A stretch of DNA of 64,000 bases from Micromonospora sp. PLK6-60 (GCF_019890675.1 NZ_JAIOAA010000012.1:1-64000), one strand, 5' to 3'; positions 26,529 through 35,255 are shown, counted from the stretch's first letter. Numbers and translations: made by a program. Notes: a model not told the origin generated them from the letters alone.

Positions 26529-27146
26529 GTGACCGAGCCCGCGTCCAGCGCCCGCCTCGTCGTCCTCGTCTCCGGTTCCGGCAGCAACCTCCAGGCGCTG
26601 CTGGACGCCGCCGCCGACCCCGGCTACGGGGCGCGGGTGGTCGCCGTGGGCGCCGACCGGGACGGCATCGCCGGCCTGGACCGGGCGGCGGCGGCCGGGG
26701 TGCCGACGTTCGTGGAGCGGGTGGCGGACCATCCGACCCGCGAGGAGTGGGACCGGGCGCTGACCGCGCGGGTCGCGGCGCACCGGCCGGACCTGGTGAT
26801 CAGCGCCGGCTTCCTCAAGCTGGTCGGCCCGCATTTCCTCGCCGCGTTCGGCGACCGCTACCTCAACACCCACAACACCCTGCTGCCGGCGTTCCCCGGC
26901 ATCCACGGCCCCCGCGACGCGCTCGCCTACGGCGTCAAGGTCACCGGGGCCACCCTCTTCTTCGTCGACGCCGGCATGGACACCGGGCCGATCGTCGCGC
27001 AGGTCGCGGTGCCGGTGCTCGACGGCGACGACGAGGCGGCGCTCACCGAGCGCATCAAGACCGCCGAGCGGCGCCAGCTCGTCGAGCAGGTCGGCCGCCT
27101 GGTCCGTGAAGGCTGGACAGTCACCGGAAGAAAGGTCACCGTCGGA
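26529..27146 (+). CDS. purN: Phosphoribosylglycinamide formyltransferase (GART), reading through into purH
   Basis: 206 codons, normal length for PurN, which formylates glycinamide ribonucleotide with 10-formyl-THF in purine synthesis. GSGSNLQALL is the phosphate-binding loop. The catalytic Asn and His are in NTHNTLLPAFPG and the Asp in VDAGMDTGPI. The end, TVTGRKVTVG, is the usual PurN C-terminus, yet there is no stop codon: the frame runs straight into the purH GTG at 27147. The product may therefore be a PurN-PurH fusion of 729 residues, with or without separate PurH initiation. Confidence 0.9.
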
Positions 27147-28718
27147 GTGAGTGCCACCGCAGACGAGCGCCGTCCGATCCGCCGGGCGCTGGTGAGCGTC
27201 TACGACAAGAGCGGCCTGGTCGAGCTGGCCCGGGCGCTGCACGCCGCCGGGGTGGAGCTGGTCTCGACCGGCAGCACCGCCACCACCATCGCCGGCGCCG
27301 GCGTGCCGGTGACCGCGGTCGAGCAGGTGACCGGTTTCCCGGAGATCCTGGACGGCCGGGTGAAGACCCTGCACCCGAAGATCCACGGCGGCCTCCTCGC
27401 CGACCTGCGCAAGGACGCGCACGCCGCGCAGCTCGACGAGCACGGGATCGGCGGGATCGACCTGCTGGTCTCCAACCTCTACCCGTTCCAGGACACGGTG
27501 GCCTCCGGCGCCGGCCCCGACGAGTGCGTCGAGCAGATCGACATCGGTGGCCCGGCGATGGTCCGGGCGGCCGCCAAGAACCACGCCTCGGTCGCCGTGG
27601 TGACCGACCCGGCGGCCTACCCGGCGCTGGTCGCCGCGCTGGCCGAGGGGGGCTTCACGCTGGCCCAGCGTCGGGCGCTCGCGGCCCGCGCCTTCGCCGA
27701 CATCGCCGAGTACGACGTGGCCGTCGCCGAGTGGTTCGCCGGCACGCTGAACCCGGCCGCCGACGGGTGGCCGGAGTTCGCCGGGCTCGCGCTGCGCCGC
27801 CAGGCGGTGCTGCGCTACGGCGAGAACCCGCACCAGGGCGCCGCCGTCTACGCCGACCCGGCCAGCCCGCCGGGGCTGGCGCAGGCCGAGCAGTTGCACG
27901 GCAAGGAGATGTCCTACAACAACTACGTGGACGCCGACGCCGCGTGGCGGGCGGCCAACGACTTCGCCGACCAGCCGGCCGTGGCGATCATCAAGCACGC
28001 CAACCCGTGCGGCATCGCGGTCGGCGCGGACGTGGCCGAGGCGCACCGCCGGGCCCACGACTGCGACCCGGTCTCCGCCTTCGGCGGGGTCATCGCGGTG
28101 AACCGCCCGGTCAGCGTGGAGCTGGCCCGGCAGGTCGCGGAGATCTTCACCGAGGTCGTGGTGGCCCCGGGCTACGACGACGGCGCGGTGGAGATCCTCC
28201 AGGGCAAGAAGAACATCCGGCTGCTGCGGGCGCCGGAGTTCAACCCGCTGCCGGCCGAGTGGCGGCAGGTCACCGGCGGGGTGCTGGTGCAACTGCGGGA
28301 CCGGATCGACGCCGCGGGCGACGACCCGGCCAACTGGCGGCTGGCCACCGGCGAGCCGGCCGACGAGGCCACCCTGCGCGACCTCGTGCTGGCCTGGCGG
28401 GCGGTGCGCGCGGTGAAGAGCAACGCGATCCTGCTGGCCAAGGACGGCGCCTCGGTCGGGGTGGGGATGGGCCAGGTGAACCGGGTCGACTCGGCGCGGC
28501 TGGCGGTCAGCCGGGCCGGCGCCGAGCGGGCGCGCGGTGCGGTGGCGGCGTCGGACGCGTTCTTCCCGTTCGCCGACGGCCCGCAGATCCTCATCGACGC
28601 CGGGGTGCGGGCCATCGTGCAGCCCGGTGGCTCGGTCCGCGACGAGGAGACCATCGCCGCCTGCAAGGAGGCCGGCGTGACGATGTACCTCACCGGCACC
28701 CGGCATTTCTTCCACTGA
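27147..28718 (+). CDS. purH: Bifunctional AICAR transformylase / IMP cyclohydrolase
   Basis: 523 residues if initiated at the GTG at 27147, the standard PurH length. The N-terminal MGS-like cyclohydrolase domain has ALVSVYDKSGLVELARAL, STGSTATTIAGAGVPV and KTLHPKIHGG. The AICAR transformylase domain has LRYGENPHQGAAVY and the catalytic Lys-His in IIKHANPCG. AGAAAGG lies 11 nt before the GTG, a weak ribosome-binding site. It is in the same frame as purN with no stop between them. It catalyses the last two steps to IMP. Confidence 0.95.
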   Translation: MSATADERRPIRRALVSVYDKSGLVELARALHAAGVELVSTGSTATTIAGAGVPVTAVEQVTGFPEILDGRVKTLHPKIHGGLLADLRKDAHAAQLDEHGIGGIDLLVSNLYPFQDTVASGAGPDECVEQIDIGGPAMVRAAAKNHASVAVVTDPAAYPALVAALAEGGFTLAQRRALAARAFADIAEYDVAVAEWFAGTLNPAADGWPEFAGLALRRQAVLRYGENPHQGAAVYADPASPPGLAQAEQLHGKEMSYNNYVDADAAWRAANDFADQPAVAIIKHANPCGIAVGADVAEAHRRAHDCDPVSAFGGVIAVNRPVSVELARQVAEIFTEVVVAPGYDDGAVEILQGKKNIRLLRAPEFNPLPAEWRQVTGGVLVQLRDRIDAAGDDPANWRLATGEPADEATLRDLVLAWRAVRAVKSNAILLAKDGASVGVGMGQVNRVDSARLAVSRAGAERARGAVAASDAFFPFADGPQILIDAGVRAIVQPGGSVRDEETIAACKEAGVTMYLTGTRHFFH

Positions 28719-28727
28719 CGACGGAAC

Positions 28728-28760
28728 GGGGGCGGGACGCGGTCGCCGCGTCCCGCCCCC
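28728..28760. terminator. Bidirectional terminator between purH and the orphan binding protein
   Basis: Perfect 15-bp stem (28728-28742 with 28746-28760) and a TCG loop. It lies 10 nt after purH and 4 nt after the end of the convergent gene on the other strand. Confidence 0.85.
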
Positions 28761-28763
28761 GGC

Positions 28764-30365
28764 TCACCTGAGCGCCTCGATCTTCAGCAGGTCGACCCGG
28801 TCGAAGAGGTCCATCTCGACGTTCCTGACCTTCGCCGAGTGGCCGAAGCTGTTCCGGCCGAACCGCAGCGGGATCACCGGCAGGTCCGCGGCGAGCAGGT
28901 CCTCCGCGGCCTGGTACTTCCGGATCGCCTCCTCCTCGCTGGGGGCCTTGGCGCCCTCGGCGAGGAGCTGGTCGAACCGCTCGTTGCGGTAGCCGTAGTA
29001 GTTCGACGAGCCGGTGGAGCTGTACAGCGGGCCGAGGTAGTTCTCCATGGACGGGTAGTCCATGACCCAGCCCATCCGGAACAGACCCACCGGCTCCTTG
29101 CGGCCCAGCTTGGTCAGCAGGTCGGCGAACTTCGGCTCCGGGGTGCCGACGCAGGTCACGCCGAGGTTGGTGGCGAGCTGGTCGCAGGTCGCGTCGACCC
29201 AGGCGCCGTGCGCGCCGTCGCCGTTGTAGGACAGCTCGATGGTCCGCGGGCCACCCGCGGCCTCGTACATGGCGCGGGCCCGGGCCGGGTCGTAGGTGCC
29301 CGCCTCGCCGATGGTGTCCTTCCGGTAGCCGGCGACCACCGGGGAGACGAACGAGCGGGCCGGCTGCTCCGCGCCCTTGAAGATCGAGTCGCTGATCCCG
29401 TCGCGGTCGATCGCCATCGAGATCGCCTTGCGCACCTCGGGCTTGCTGAACTCCTGCTGGAAGGTGGGGAAGGCCAGCAGCTGCAGCGACGAGGCCGGGC
29501 TCTGCCGGAACCGGTCGCCGAGGTCGTCCGGCGCCGTCGGCAGGTTCTCGGTCGGGATGGTCTTGATCACGTCGAGGTTGTCCGACAGCACGTCGGCGTA
29601 CGCGGCGGTGGCCTGCTGGTAGATCCGGAACTCGACGCCGGCCACCTTCGGCTGCTGCCCGGGGAAGGCGTCGTACCGCTCCACCTCGACCTTCGCGTCG
29701 TGCACCCAGCTGCCCTTCATCCGGAACGGGCCCTGGCCGATGGGCGCGTCCTCGTAGCCCTCGTCGAGCACGCCCGGCGCGGTGAAGGCCGCCTTCGGCA
29801 GCGGATAGAACGCGGTGTACCCGAGCATGGTGCGGAACTCGGCGTACGGCTCGGCGAGCGTCACGGTGAAGGTCAGGTCGTCGACCTTGCGCAGCCCGGA
29901 CAGGGTCTTGGCCGCGGGCGGGTCGCCCTGGAGGTCGTCGTACCCGGCGATCTTCTCGAAGAAGTAGCTGGAGTTCTGCTCGTTGGGACCGTAGGCGCCG
30001 TAGTTCCAGGCGTCGAGGTAGTTCTGGGCGGTGACCGGCTCGCCGTTGTGGAAGGTGTAGCCGGTCTTCAGCTTGACCGTCCAGACCCGGTTGTCCGTCG
30101 ACTCGATCGACCGGGCCGCCACCTCGTACGGCTTGTTGTCCCGGTCGTAGTCGATCAGCGGGCTGAACAGGGCGCTGAGCACCTGCGAGCCGTTCGTCTC
30201 GGCGGTGTCGGTCGGCACCAGGTGCTGCGGCTCGGCGATCTCGATGCGGACGGCCGCGTCGGGGTCGGGCCGGCCCGGGCCGTCGCCGTCCGATCCGCAG
30301 GCCGCCAGGCCCAGGGTCGCCGCGAGCGATACAGCCGGCCAGATGGCGAGCCTACGAACACGCAT
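28764..30365 (-). CDS. Orphan peptide ABC transporter substrate-binding lipoprotein
   Basis: 533 residues, family 5 (OppA/DppA). Lipobox LAAC gives a lipidated Cys23. The body follows the same plan as the protein at 3389-5029: NGSQVLSALFSPLIDYD, then YTFHNGEPVTAQNYLDAWNYGAYGP, and C-terminal GRNSFGHSAKVRNVEMDLFD. No permease or ATPase gene is adjacent; it stands alone between purH and folD on the opposite strand. It may feed the complete transporter at 3.4-9.2 kb or another one elsewhere (inference). Confidence 0.9.
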   Translation of the reverse strand: MRVRRLAIWPAVSLAATLGLAACGSDGDGPGRPDPDAAVRIEIAEPQHLVPTDTAETNGSQVLSALFSPLIDYDRDNKPYEVAARSIESTDNRVWTVKLKTGYTFHNGEPVTAQNYLDAWNYGAYGPNEQNSSYFFEKIAGYDDLQGDPPAAKTLSGLRKVDDLTFTVTLAEPYAEFRTMLGYTAFYPLPKAAFTAPGVLDEGYEDAPIGQGPFRMKGSWVHDAKVEVERYDAFPGQQPKVAGVEFRIYQQATAAYADVLSDNLDVIKTIPTENLPTAPDDLGDRFRQSPASSLQLLAFPTFQQEFSKPEVRKAISMAIDRDGISDSIFKGAEQPARSFVSPVVAGYRKDTIGEAGTYDPARARAMYEAAGGPRTIELSYNGDGAHGAWVDATCDQLATNLGVTCVGTPEPKFADLLTKLGRKEPVGLFRMGWVMDYPSMENYLGPLYSSTGSSNYYGYRNERFDQLLAEGAKAPSEEEAIRKYQAAEDLLAADLPVIPLRFGRNSFGHSAKVRNVEMDLFDRVDLLKIEALR

Positions 30366-30689
30366 TGGGGGGTCTCCTCATCTGCTCACGCTGCGCAGCC
30401 GGATCCGGCGTCGGTGACGCAGCGCAATGAACCGCAGCGGCGCGTCGCCGGGTGGGCGCGGCCGCGCGAGGGTTTCGCGCCGGCAGCGTACCGCCCGACG
30501 GGCGAGGCTATTTGTCCGACTTCGGCCCGCACCGTCCCGGCTCGGCGGGTGACCCGAGCCACAAGATGTGACTCTCGGTGACAAAGAACACCTCACGTAC
30601 CGTGATGGCGGCCGGTCGTTCCGGAGCCCGACCGCGCCGGGTGGCGCGGTGCGCGCGGCGGCCGGCGCGGGCCGTGAGACGATCGGGAG
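30366..30689. other. Divergent gap between the orphan binding protein and folD
   Basis: 324 bp without a gene. GTGAC recurs at ~30569 and ~30579 in the less GC-rich stretch 30560-30605 (TTGTCA on the minus strand), which is where a promoter for the binding-protein gene is most likely. No operator palindrome or riboswitch core is convincing. Confidence 0.35.
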
Positions 30690-31550
30690 GTGACGGCGAC
30701 CATCCTGGACGGCAAGGCGACCGCGGCCGAGATCAAGGACGAGCTGCGGGCGCGGGTGAAGGCACTGGCGGAGCGCGGCATCGTCCCGGGCCTGGGCACG
30801 GTCCTGGTCGGGGCCGACCCCGGCTCCCAGGCGTACGTCAACGGCAAGCACCGCGACTGCGCGGAGGTCGGCATCGCCTCCATCCGCCGCGAGCTGCCGG
30901 CCGACGCCACCCAGCAGCAGGTCGACGACGTGCTGGCCGAGCTGAACGCCGACCCGGCCTGCCACGGCTACATCGTCCAGCTGCCGCTCCCCGGCCACCT
31001 GGACACCCAGCGGGCGCTGGAGATGATCGACCCGGCCAAGGACGCCGACGGCCTGCACCCGGTCAACCTGGGCCGGCTGGTGCTCGGCTACGACGGCCCG
31101 CTGCCCTGCACCCCGCGCGGGATCGTCGAGCTGCTGCGCCGGCACGACGTGCCGCTGCGCGGCGCGAAGGTGACGCTGGTCGGCCGGGGCAACACCGTCG
31201 GCCGCCCGCTCGGCCTGCTGCTCACCCGGCGCAGCGAGAACGCCACCGTGACCCTCTGCCACACCGGCACCCTCGACCTCGCCGCGCAGACCCGGGCGGC
31301 GGACATCGTCATCGTCGCGGCCGGCGTGCCCGGCCTGCTCACCGCCGAGATGGTCACCCCCGGGGCGACCGTGGTCGACGTCGGCATCACCCGGGTCATC
31401 GGGGAGGACGGCAAGGGCCGCTACACCGGCGACGTGGACCCGGAGGTCGCCGAGGTGGCCGGCAAGCTCGTCCCGATGCCCGGCGGGGTCGGCCCGATGA
31501 CCCGCGCCATGCTGCTCACCAATGTGGTGGAACGCGCCGAGCAGGGCTGA
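30690..31550 (+). CDS. folD: Methylenetetrahydrofolate dehydrogenase / methenyl-THF cyclohydrolase
   Basis: 286 residues from GTG. It interconverts 5,10-methylene-, methenyl- and 10-formyl-THF, so it supplies the formyl donor used by PurN and PurH encoded just upstream. The catalytic Lys is in AYVNGKHRDCAE, QLPLPGHLD and DADGLHPVNLG are substrate-site blocks, and GRGNTVGRPLGLLL is the NADP-binding loop. PMPGGVGPMTRAMLLTN closes the family pattern. The start is the GTG overlapping a GGGAGG purine run. Confidence 0.95.
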   Translation: MTATILDGKATAAEIKDELRARVKALAERGIVPGLGTVLVGADPGSQAYVNGKHRDCAEVGIASIRRELPADATQQQVDDVLAELNADPACHGYIVQLPLPGHLDTQRALEMIDPAKDADGLHPVNLGRLVLGYDGPLPCTPRGIVELLRRHDVPLRGAKVTLVGRGNTVGRPLGLLLTRRSENATVTLCHTGTLDLAAQTRAADIVIVAAGVPGLLTAEMVTPGATVVDVGITRVIGEDGKGRYTGDVDPEVAEVAGKLVPMPGGVGPMTRAMLLTNVVERAEQG

Positions 31551-31604
31551 GGCCGCCAACCATGTCATAACCGTCCGCCCCTGACCGGTTCGGTGCCAGG
31601 ATGA

Positions 31605-31636
31605 CTGATACGGTCCGGAAAACCGACTGGTATCAG
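31605..31636 (+). promoter_or_regulatory. Hairpin upstream of mdh
   Basis: CTGATAC (31605-31611) and GTATCAG (31630-31636) form a 7-bp inverted repeat ending 14 nt before the mdh ATG, with partial extra pairing (GGTC/GACT) inside. It could be an operator or a 5'-UTR hairpin; nothing else identifies it. Confidence 0.45.
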
Positions 31637-31650
31637 GGAGTGGGACGACC

Positions 31651-32601
31651 ATGGGTAAGAAGGTCACTGTCGTCGGGGCCGGATTCTACGGCTCCACCAC
31701 CGCACAGCGCCTGGCCGAGTACGACGTCTTCGACACCGTAGTGATCACCGACATCGTGGAGGGCAAGCCGGCCGGCCTCGCCCTGGACCTCAACCAGTCG
31801 CGTGCCGTCGAGGGCTTCGAGACCAAGGTCGTCGGCGTCACCACCGGCCCGAACGGCGAGGGGTACGAGGCCATCGAGGGCTCGGACGTCGTGGTCATCA
31901 CCGCCGGCCTGCCCCGCAAGCCGGGGATGAGCCGGATGGACCTGCTGGAGACGAATGCCAAGATCGTCCGCCAGGTCGCCGAGAACGTCGCCAAGTACGC
32001 CCCGAACGCCGTCGTCATCGTCGTCTCCAACCCGCTCGACGAGATGACCGCGCTGGCCCAGCTCGCCACCCAGTTCCCCAAGAACCGGGTGCTCGGCCAG
32101 GCCGGCATGCTGGACACCGCCCGGTTCACCAACTTCGTCGCCGAGGCGCTGAACGTGCCGGTGAAGTCGGTGAAGACGCTGACCCTCGGCTCGCACGGCG
32201 ACACCATGGTGCCGGTGCCGTCGAAGAGCACCGTCGACGGCCGGCCGCTGCGCGACGCCATGCCGGCCGAGCAGATCGAGGAGCTGGTCGTCAAGACCCG
32301 CAACGGTGGCGCCGAGGTGGTCGCGCTGCTCAAGACCGGCTCGGCATACTACGCCCCGTCGGCCGCCGCCGCCCGGATGGCCAAGGCCGTGGCGGAGGAC
32401 TCCGGCGACGTCATGCCGGTCTGCGCCTGGGTCGACGGCGAGTACGGCATCTCCGGCGTCTACCTGGGCGTCGAGGCCGAGATCGGCGCCGAGGGCATCA
32501 AGAGGGTCGTCGAGACCGACCTCGACGCCGACGAGCTGGCCGCCCTGAAGGAGGCCGCCGAGGCCGTCCGCAGCAAGCAGGCCGACGTAGCCAACATGTG
32601 A
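31651..32601 (+). CDS. mdh: Malate dehydrogenase (LDH-like type)
   Basis: 316 residues. It oxidises malate to oxaloacetate with NAD+ in the TCA cycle. The nucleotide-binding loop is VVGAGFYGSTTAQRLA, followed by the acidic residue after beta-2 (TDIVEG) that selects NAD. The substrate loop AGLPRKPGMSRMDLLETN carries the two arginines of malate-specific enzymes, and the catalytic His is in GSHGDTMVPV. The ATG has GGGAG ~10 nt upstream. It has its own terminator. Confidence 0.95.
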   Translation: MGKKVTVVGAGFYGSTTAQRLAEYDVFDTVVITDIVEGKPAGLALDLNQSRAVEGFETKVVGVTTGPNGEGYEAIEGSDVVVITAGLPRKPGMSRMDLLETNAKIVRQVAENVAKYAPNAVVIVVSNPLDEMTALAQLATQFPKNRVLGQAGMLDTARFTNFVAEALNVPVKSVKTLTLGSHGDTMVPVPSKSTVDGRPLRDAMPAEQIEELVVKTRNGGAEVVALLKTGSAYYAPSAAAARMAKAVAEDSGDVMPVCAWVDGEYGISGVYLGVEAEIGAEGIKRVVETDLDADELAALKEAAEAVRSKQADVANM

Positions 32602-32617
32602 CCCGCGTACCACCGCC

Positions 32618-32653
32618 GGAAGGGCGGGCCGGCTCCCGCCGGCCCGCCCTTCC
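32618..32653 (+). terminator. mdh terminator
   Basis: Perfect 16-bp stem (32618-32633 with 32638-32653), TCCC loop, 16 nt after the mdh stop. Confidence 0.85.
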
Positions 32654-32671
32654 CCGTCCCCGGCCCCAGAC

Positions 32672-32738
32672 CGCGTTGATCATGAAGTTTGCGTCGCGCG
32701 CGAGCCCCAATTCCGACGCAAACTTCATGATCAACGCG
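32672..32738. repeat. GATCATGAAGTTTGCG palindromic element, copy 1
   Basis: Perfect 25-bp inverted repeat (32672-32696 and 32714-32738) around a 17-nt loop. The core GTTGATCATGAAGTTTGCGTC is the same as in the copy at 50389-50449. It ends 2 bp before the stop codon of the metallo-hydrolase gene on the minus strand. To its right the plus strand is extremely G-rich for about 150 bp. Confidence 0.9.
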
Positions 32739-32740
32739 TC

Positions 32741-33577
32741 TCAGGAGCGGGCGGGTGCGGGCGGTGGGGGGAGGGGGGTGAAGGGGGCGGTTAGGTGGGG
32801 GGTGGCGAGGGTGGTGGGGGTGGTGGTTTCGGCGAGGGTTTGCAGGAGGGTCAGGCGGGAGGCGCGGGCGGTCGGTGGGTCCTGCTCGTGGGCGTAGGGG
32901 AGGGTGGGGTCGACGAGTTGGATGGCGTGCACCAGCAGGTCGCCGGTGAGGAGTAGGCGCTCCTCGGGCGTGCCGACAAGCACGCACTGGTGGCCGGGGG
33001 TGTGGCCGGGGGTGCTCAGGGCGCGTACCCCGGGGGTGAGGTCGGTGTCGCCGTCGACCACCCGGAGCTGGCCGGCGGCGCGCAACGGCGCGATCAGGCC
33101 GGCCGGCAGCCCCGGGTTGATCGACTCGACGGCGTCCAGCTCGGCCCGCTGGAGCAGGTAGTCGGCGTTGGGGAAGTAGGGGCGGCCGGGGGTGCCGGTG
33201 ACCGCCCAGCCGATGTGGTCGCTGTGCAGGTGGGTCAGGACCACGGTGCGGACGTCGGCCGGGTCGATCCCGGCGGCGGCCAGCTCCGCGGGGAGCCGGC
33301 CCGGCACGGGGGCCCAGCTCGCGGCGGGTGCGTCCGCCGGGCCGATGCCGGCGTCGACAAGCGTGACCGGCCCGTCCCCGGTACGCAGCGCGAAGGCGCG
33401 GAACCGCAGCCACCACCGGCCGTCGGCGGTGACCGCGCCCGGGTCGCGCCGGTCCGCCTCGCGCCAGTGTGCCTCGGTGGCGTCCGGGAACGCCTCGGCC
33501 CGGGGCTGGAAGAACGGGCCCTCGCCGTCGGTGAGGGCGGTGACCGTGATAGACCCGAGAGTGCGGCTCAGTGGCAT
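32741..33577 (-). CDS. MBL-fold metallo-hydrolase
   Basis: 278 residues. The metal-binding signature HLHSDHIG is at 116-123, followed by the later His in TPGHTPGHQ and the Asp in LLLTGDLLVHA, so the di-zinc site looks complete. The overall pattern resembles quorum-quenching lactonase or alkyl-sulfatase-like hydrolases, but the substrate cannot be assigned. The last ~35 residues (TTTPTTLATPHLTAPFTPLP) are low-complexity Thr/Pro, encoded by an almost G-free strand next to the palindrome, and may not be family sequence. Confidence 0.82.
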   Translation of the reverse strand: MPLSRTLGSITVTALTDGEGPFFQPRAEAFPDATEAHWREADRRDPGAVTADGRWWLRFRAFALRTGDGPVTLVDAGIGPADAPAASWAPVPGRLPAELAAAGIDPADVRTVVLTHLHSDHIGWAVTGTPGRPYFPNADYLLQRAELDAVESINPGLPAGLIAPLRAAGQLRVVDGDTDLTPGVRALSTPGHTPGHQCVLVGTPEERLLLTGDLLVHAIQLVDPTLPYAHEQDPPTARASRLTLLQTLAETTTPTTLATPHLTAPFTPLPPPPAPARS

Positions 33578-33661
33578 CGGCTGATGATGCCAGTGATCTT
33601 CCCCGTCGGCGGTCCGGTTCTCCGGCCGGTCCGGGCCGGCTGGGGAGTGCCGGCGGGTTTC

Positions 33662-33677
33662 CAGTACGCTCGTACTG
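33662..33677. promoter_or_regulatory. 16-bp palindrome upstream of icd
   Basis: CAGTACG-CT-CGTACTG, perfect 7-bp arms, 36 nt before the icd ATG. The symmetry and position suggest a repressor or activator site overlapping the promoter. The protein is unknown. Confidence 0.5.
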
Positions 33678-33712
33678 CTTGAGCACGTGTCCCCCGAGAG
33701 GAGCGCCGGCCG

Positions 33713-34930
33713 ATGGCGAAGATCAAGGTAAACAACCCGGTCGTAGAGCTCGACGGCGACGAGATGACCCGGATCATCTGGAAGCAGATCCGGGAGCAGC
33801 TGATCCTGCCCTACCTCGACGTCGACCTGCACTACTACGACCTGTCGATCCAGCACCGCGACGAGACCGACGACCAGGTGACCGTCGACGCCGCCAACGC
33901 CATCAAGGAGCACGGCGTCGGCGTCAAGTGCGCGACCATCACCCCGGACGAGGCGCGGGTCGAGGAGTTCGGCCTGAAGAAGATGTGGCGGTCGCCGAAC
34001 GGCACCATCCGCAACATCCTCGGCGGCGTCGTGTTCCGCGAGCCGATCATCATGTCCAACGTGCCGCGGCTGGTGCCGGGCTGGACCAAGCCGATCATCA
34101 TCGGCCGGCACGCTCACGGCGACCAGTACAAGGCCACCGACTTCGTCGTCCCCGGCCCGGGCACGGTGACCATCACCTACACCCCCGCCGACGGCGGCAC
34201 GCCGATGGAGATGGAGGTCGCCAACTTCCCCGGCGGCGGCATCGCCATGGGCATGTACAACTACGACGAGTCGATCCGGGACTTCGCCCGGGCCTCGTTC
34301 CGGTACGGCCTGGACCGCAACTACCCGGTCTACATGTCGACCAAGAACACCATCCTCAAGGCGTACGACGGCCGGTTCAAGGACATCTTCGCCGAGGTGT
34401 TCGAGGCGGAGTTCAAGGCCGAGTTCGACGCCGCCGGCCTCACCTACGAGCACCGGCTGATCGACGACATGGTCGCCGCCGCGCTCAAGTGGGAGGGCGG
34501 CTACGTCTGGGCCTGCAAGAACTACGACGGTGACGTGCAGTCCGACACCGTCGCGCAGGGCTTCGGCTCGCTCGGCCTGATGACCTCGGTCCTGCTCTCG
34601 CCCGACGGCCGCACCGTCGAGGCCGAGGCGGCGCACGGCACGGTCACCCGGCACTACCGGCAGTACCAGAAGGGCGAGAAGACCTCGACCAACCCGATCG
34701 CCTCGATCTACGCCTGGACCCGGGGCCTGGCCCACCGGGGCAAGCTGGACGGCACCCCGGCGGTCACCGAGTTCGCCAACACCCTGGAGCAGGTCATCGT
34801 GGAGACCGTCGAGGGCGGCCAGATGACCAAGGACCTCGCGCTGCTCATCTCGCGGGACGCCCCGTGGCTGACCACCGACGAGTTCATGAACGCGCTCGAC
34901 GAGAACCTGGCGCGCAAGCTCGCCGCCTGA
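33713..34930 (+). CDS. icd: Isocitrate dehydrogenase (NADP+), dimeric eukaryote-like type
   Basis: 405 residues. It decarboxylates isocitrate to 2-oxoglutarate, making NADPH. It begins MAKIKVNNPVVELDGDEMTR as in the homodimeric subfamily II enzymes rather than E. coli Icd. Other blocks are KMWRSPNGTIRNILGGVVFREP (substrate Ser/Asn/Arg), STKNTILKAYDGRFKDIF, and DDMVAAALKWEGGYVWACKNYDGD (metal Asp). GAGAGGAG lies ~9 nt upstream of the ATG. Confidence 0.96.
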   Translation: MAKIKVNNPVVELDGDEMTRIIWKQIREQLILPYLDVDLHYYDLSIQHRDETDDQVTVDAANAIKEHGVGVKCATITPDEARVEEFGLKKMWRSPNGTIRNILGGVVFREPIIMSNVPRLVPGWTKPIIIGRHAHGDQYKATDFVVPGPGTVTITYTPADGGTPMEMEVANFPGGGIAMGMYNYDESIRDFARASFRYGLDRNYPVYMSTKNTILKAYDGRFKDIFAEVFEAEFKAEFDAAGLTYEHRLIDDMVAAALKWEGGYVWACKNYDGDVQSDTVAQGFGSLGLMTSVLLSPDGRTVEAEAAHGTVTRHYRQYQKGEKTSTNPIASIYAWTRGLAHRGKLDGTPAVTEFANTLEQVIVETVEGGQMTKDLALLISRDAPWLTTDEFMNALDENLARKLAA

Positions 34931-34953
34931 TCCGCGTCGTCCCGTGCTCTGCC

Positions 34954-34987
34954 CGGAGCCCGTCGGCCATGGTGCCGGCGGGCTCCG
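34954..34987 (+). terminator. icd terminator
   Basis: CGGAGCCCG (34954-34962) pairs with CGGGCTCCG (34979-34987) across a 16-nt loop that itself contains GCCATGGTGCCGG pairing potential. It starts 24 nt after icd. Confidence 0.7.
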
Positions 34988-35227
34988 TCGTCTCCGAAGT
35001 GGTCCCGGCTCCGTTACCCGCCACACCGTCCGGACAGCCCCACCAAGCGGCCCGGGCGGGCCCGACACCGCAGCCCGCGCCATCGTCACCGGCCGGCGGC
35101 TGGCTCGTTGTAACAGGTGGACGTGGTGCCAGTCGCGTCCAGGAAGGTTGACCGCGGTCGCCTCGCGGCACGAGTGCCGATCAGCCAGCCTTCCCGGCTG
35201 TCGTGCACAGCCAGCCGTCCCTTCCCT

Positions 35228-35255
35228 GCGGGGGGCCCTGTCCCGGGCCCCCCGC
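35228..35255 (-). terminator. GC hairpin downstream of galT; flanking gap has no gene
   Basis: Perfect 11-bp G/C-only stem (35228-35238 with 35245-35255) and a 6-nt loop, 58 bp beyond the galT stop. It has no T-tract. The remaining gap 34988-35312 shows no gene I would support. Confidence 0.55.

Noticed and set aside
34988..35230. Possible gene in the icd-galT gap
   Set aside because: Open frames exist on both strands but have no ribosome-binding site, no recognisable domain and mixed codon positions.
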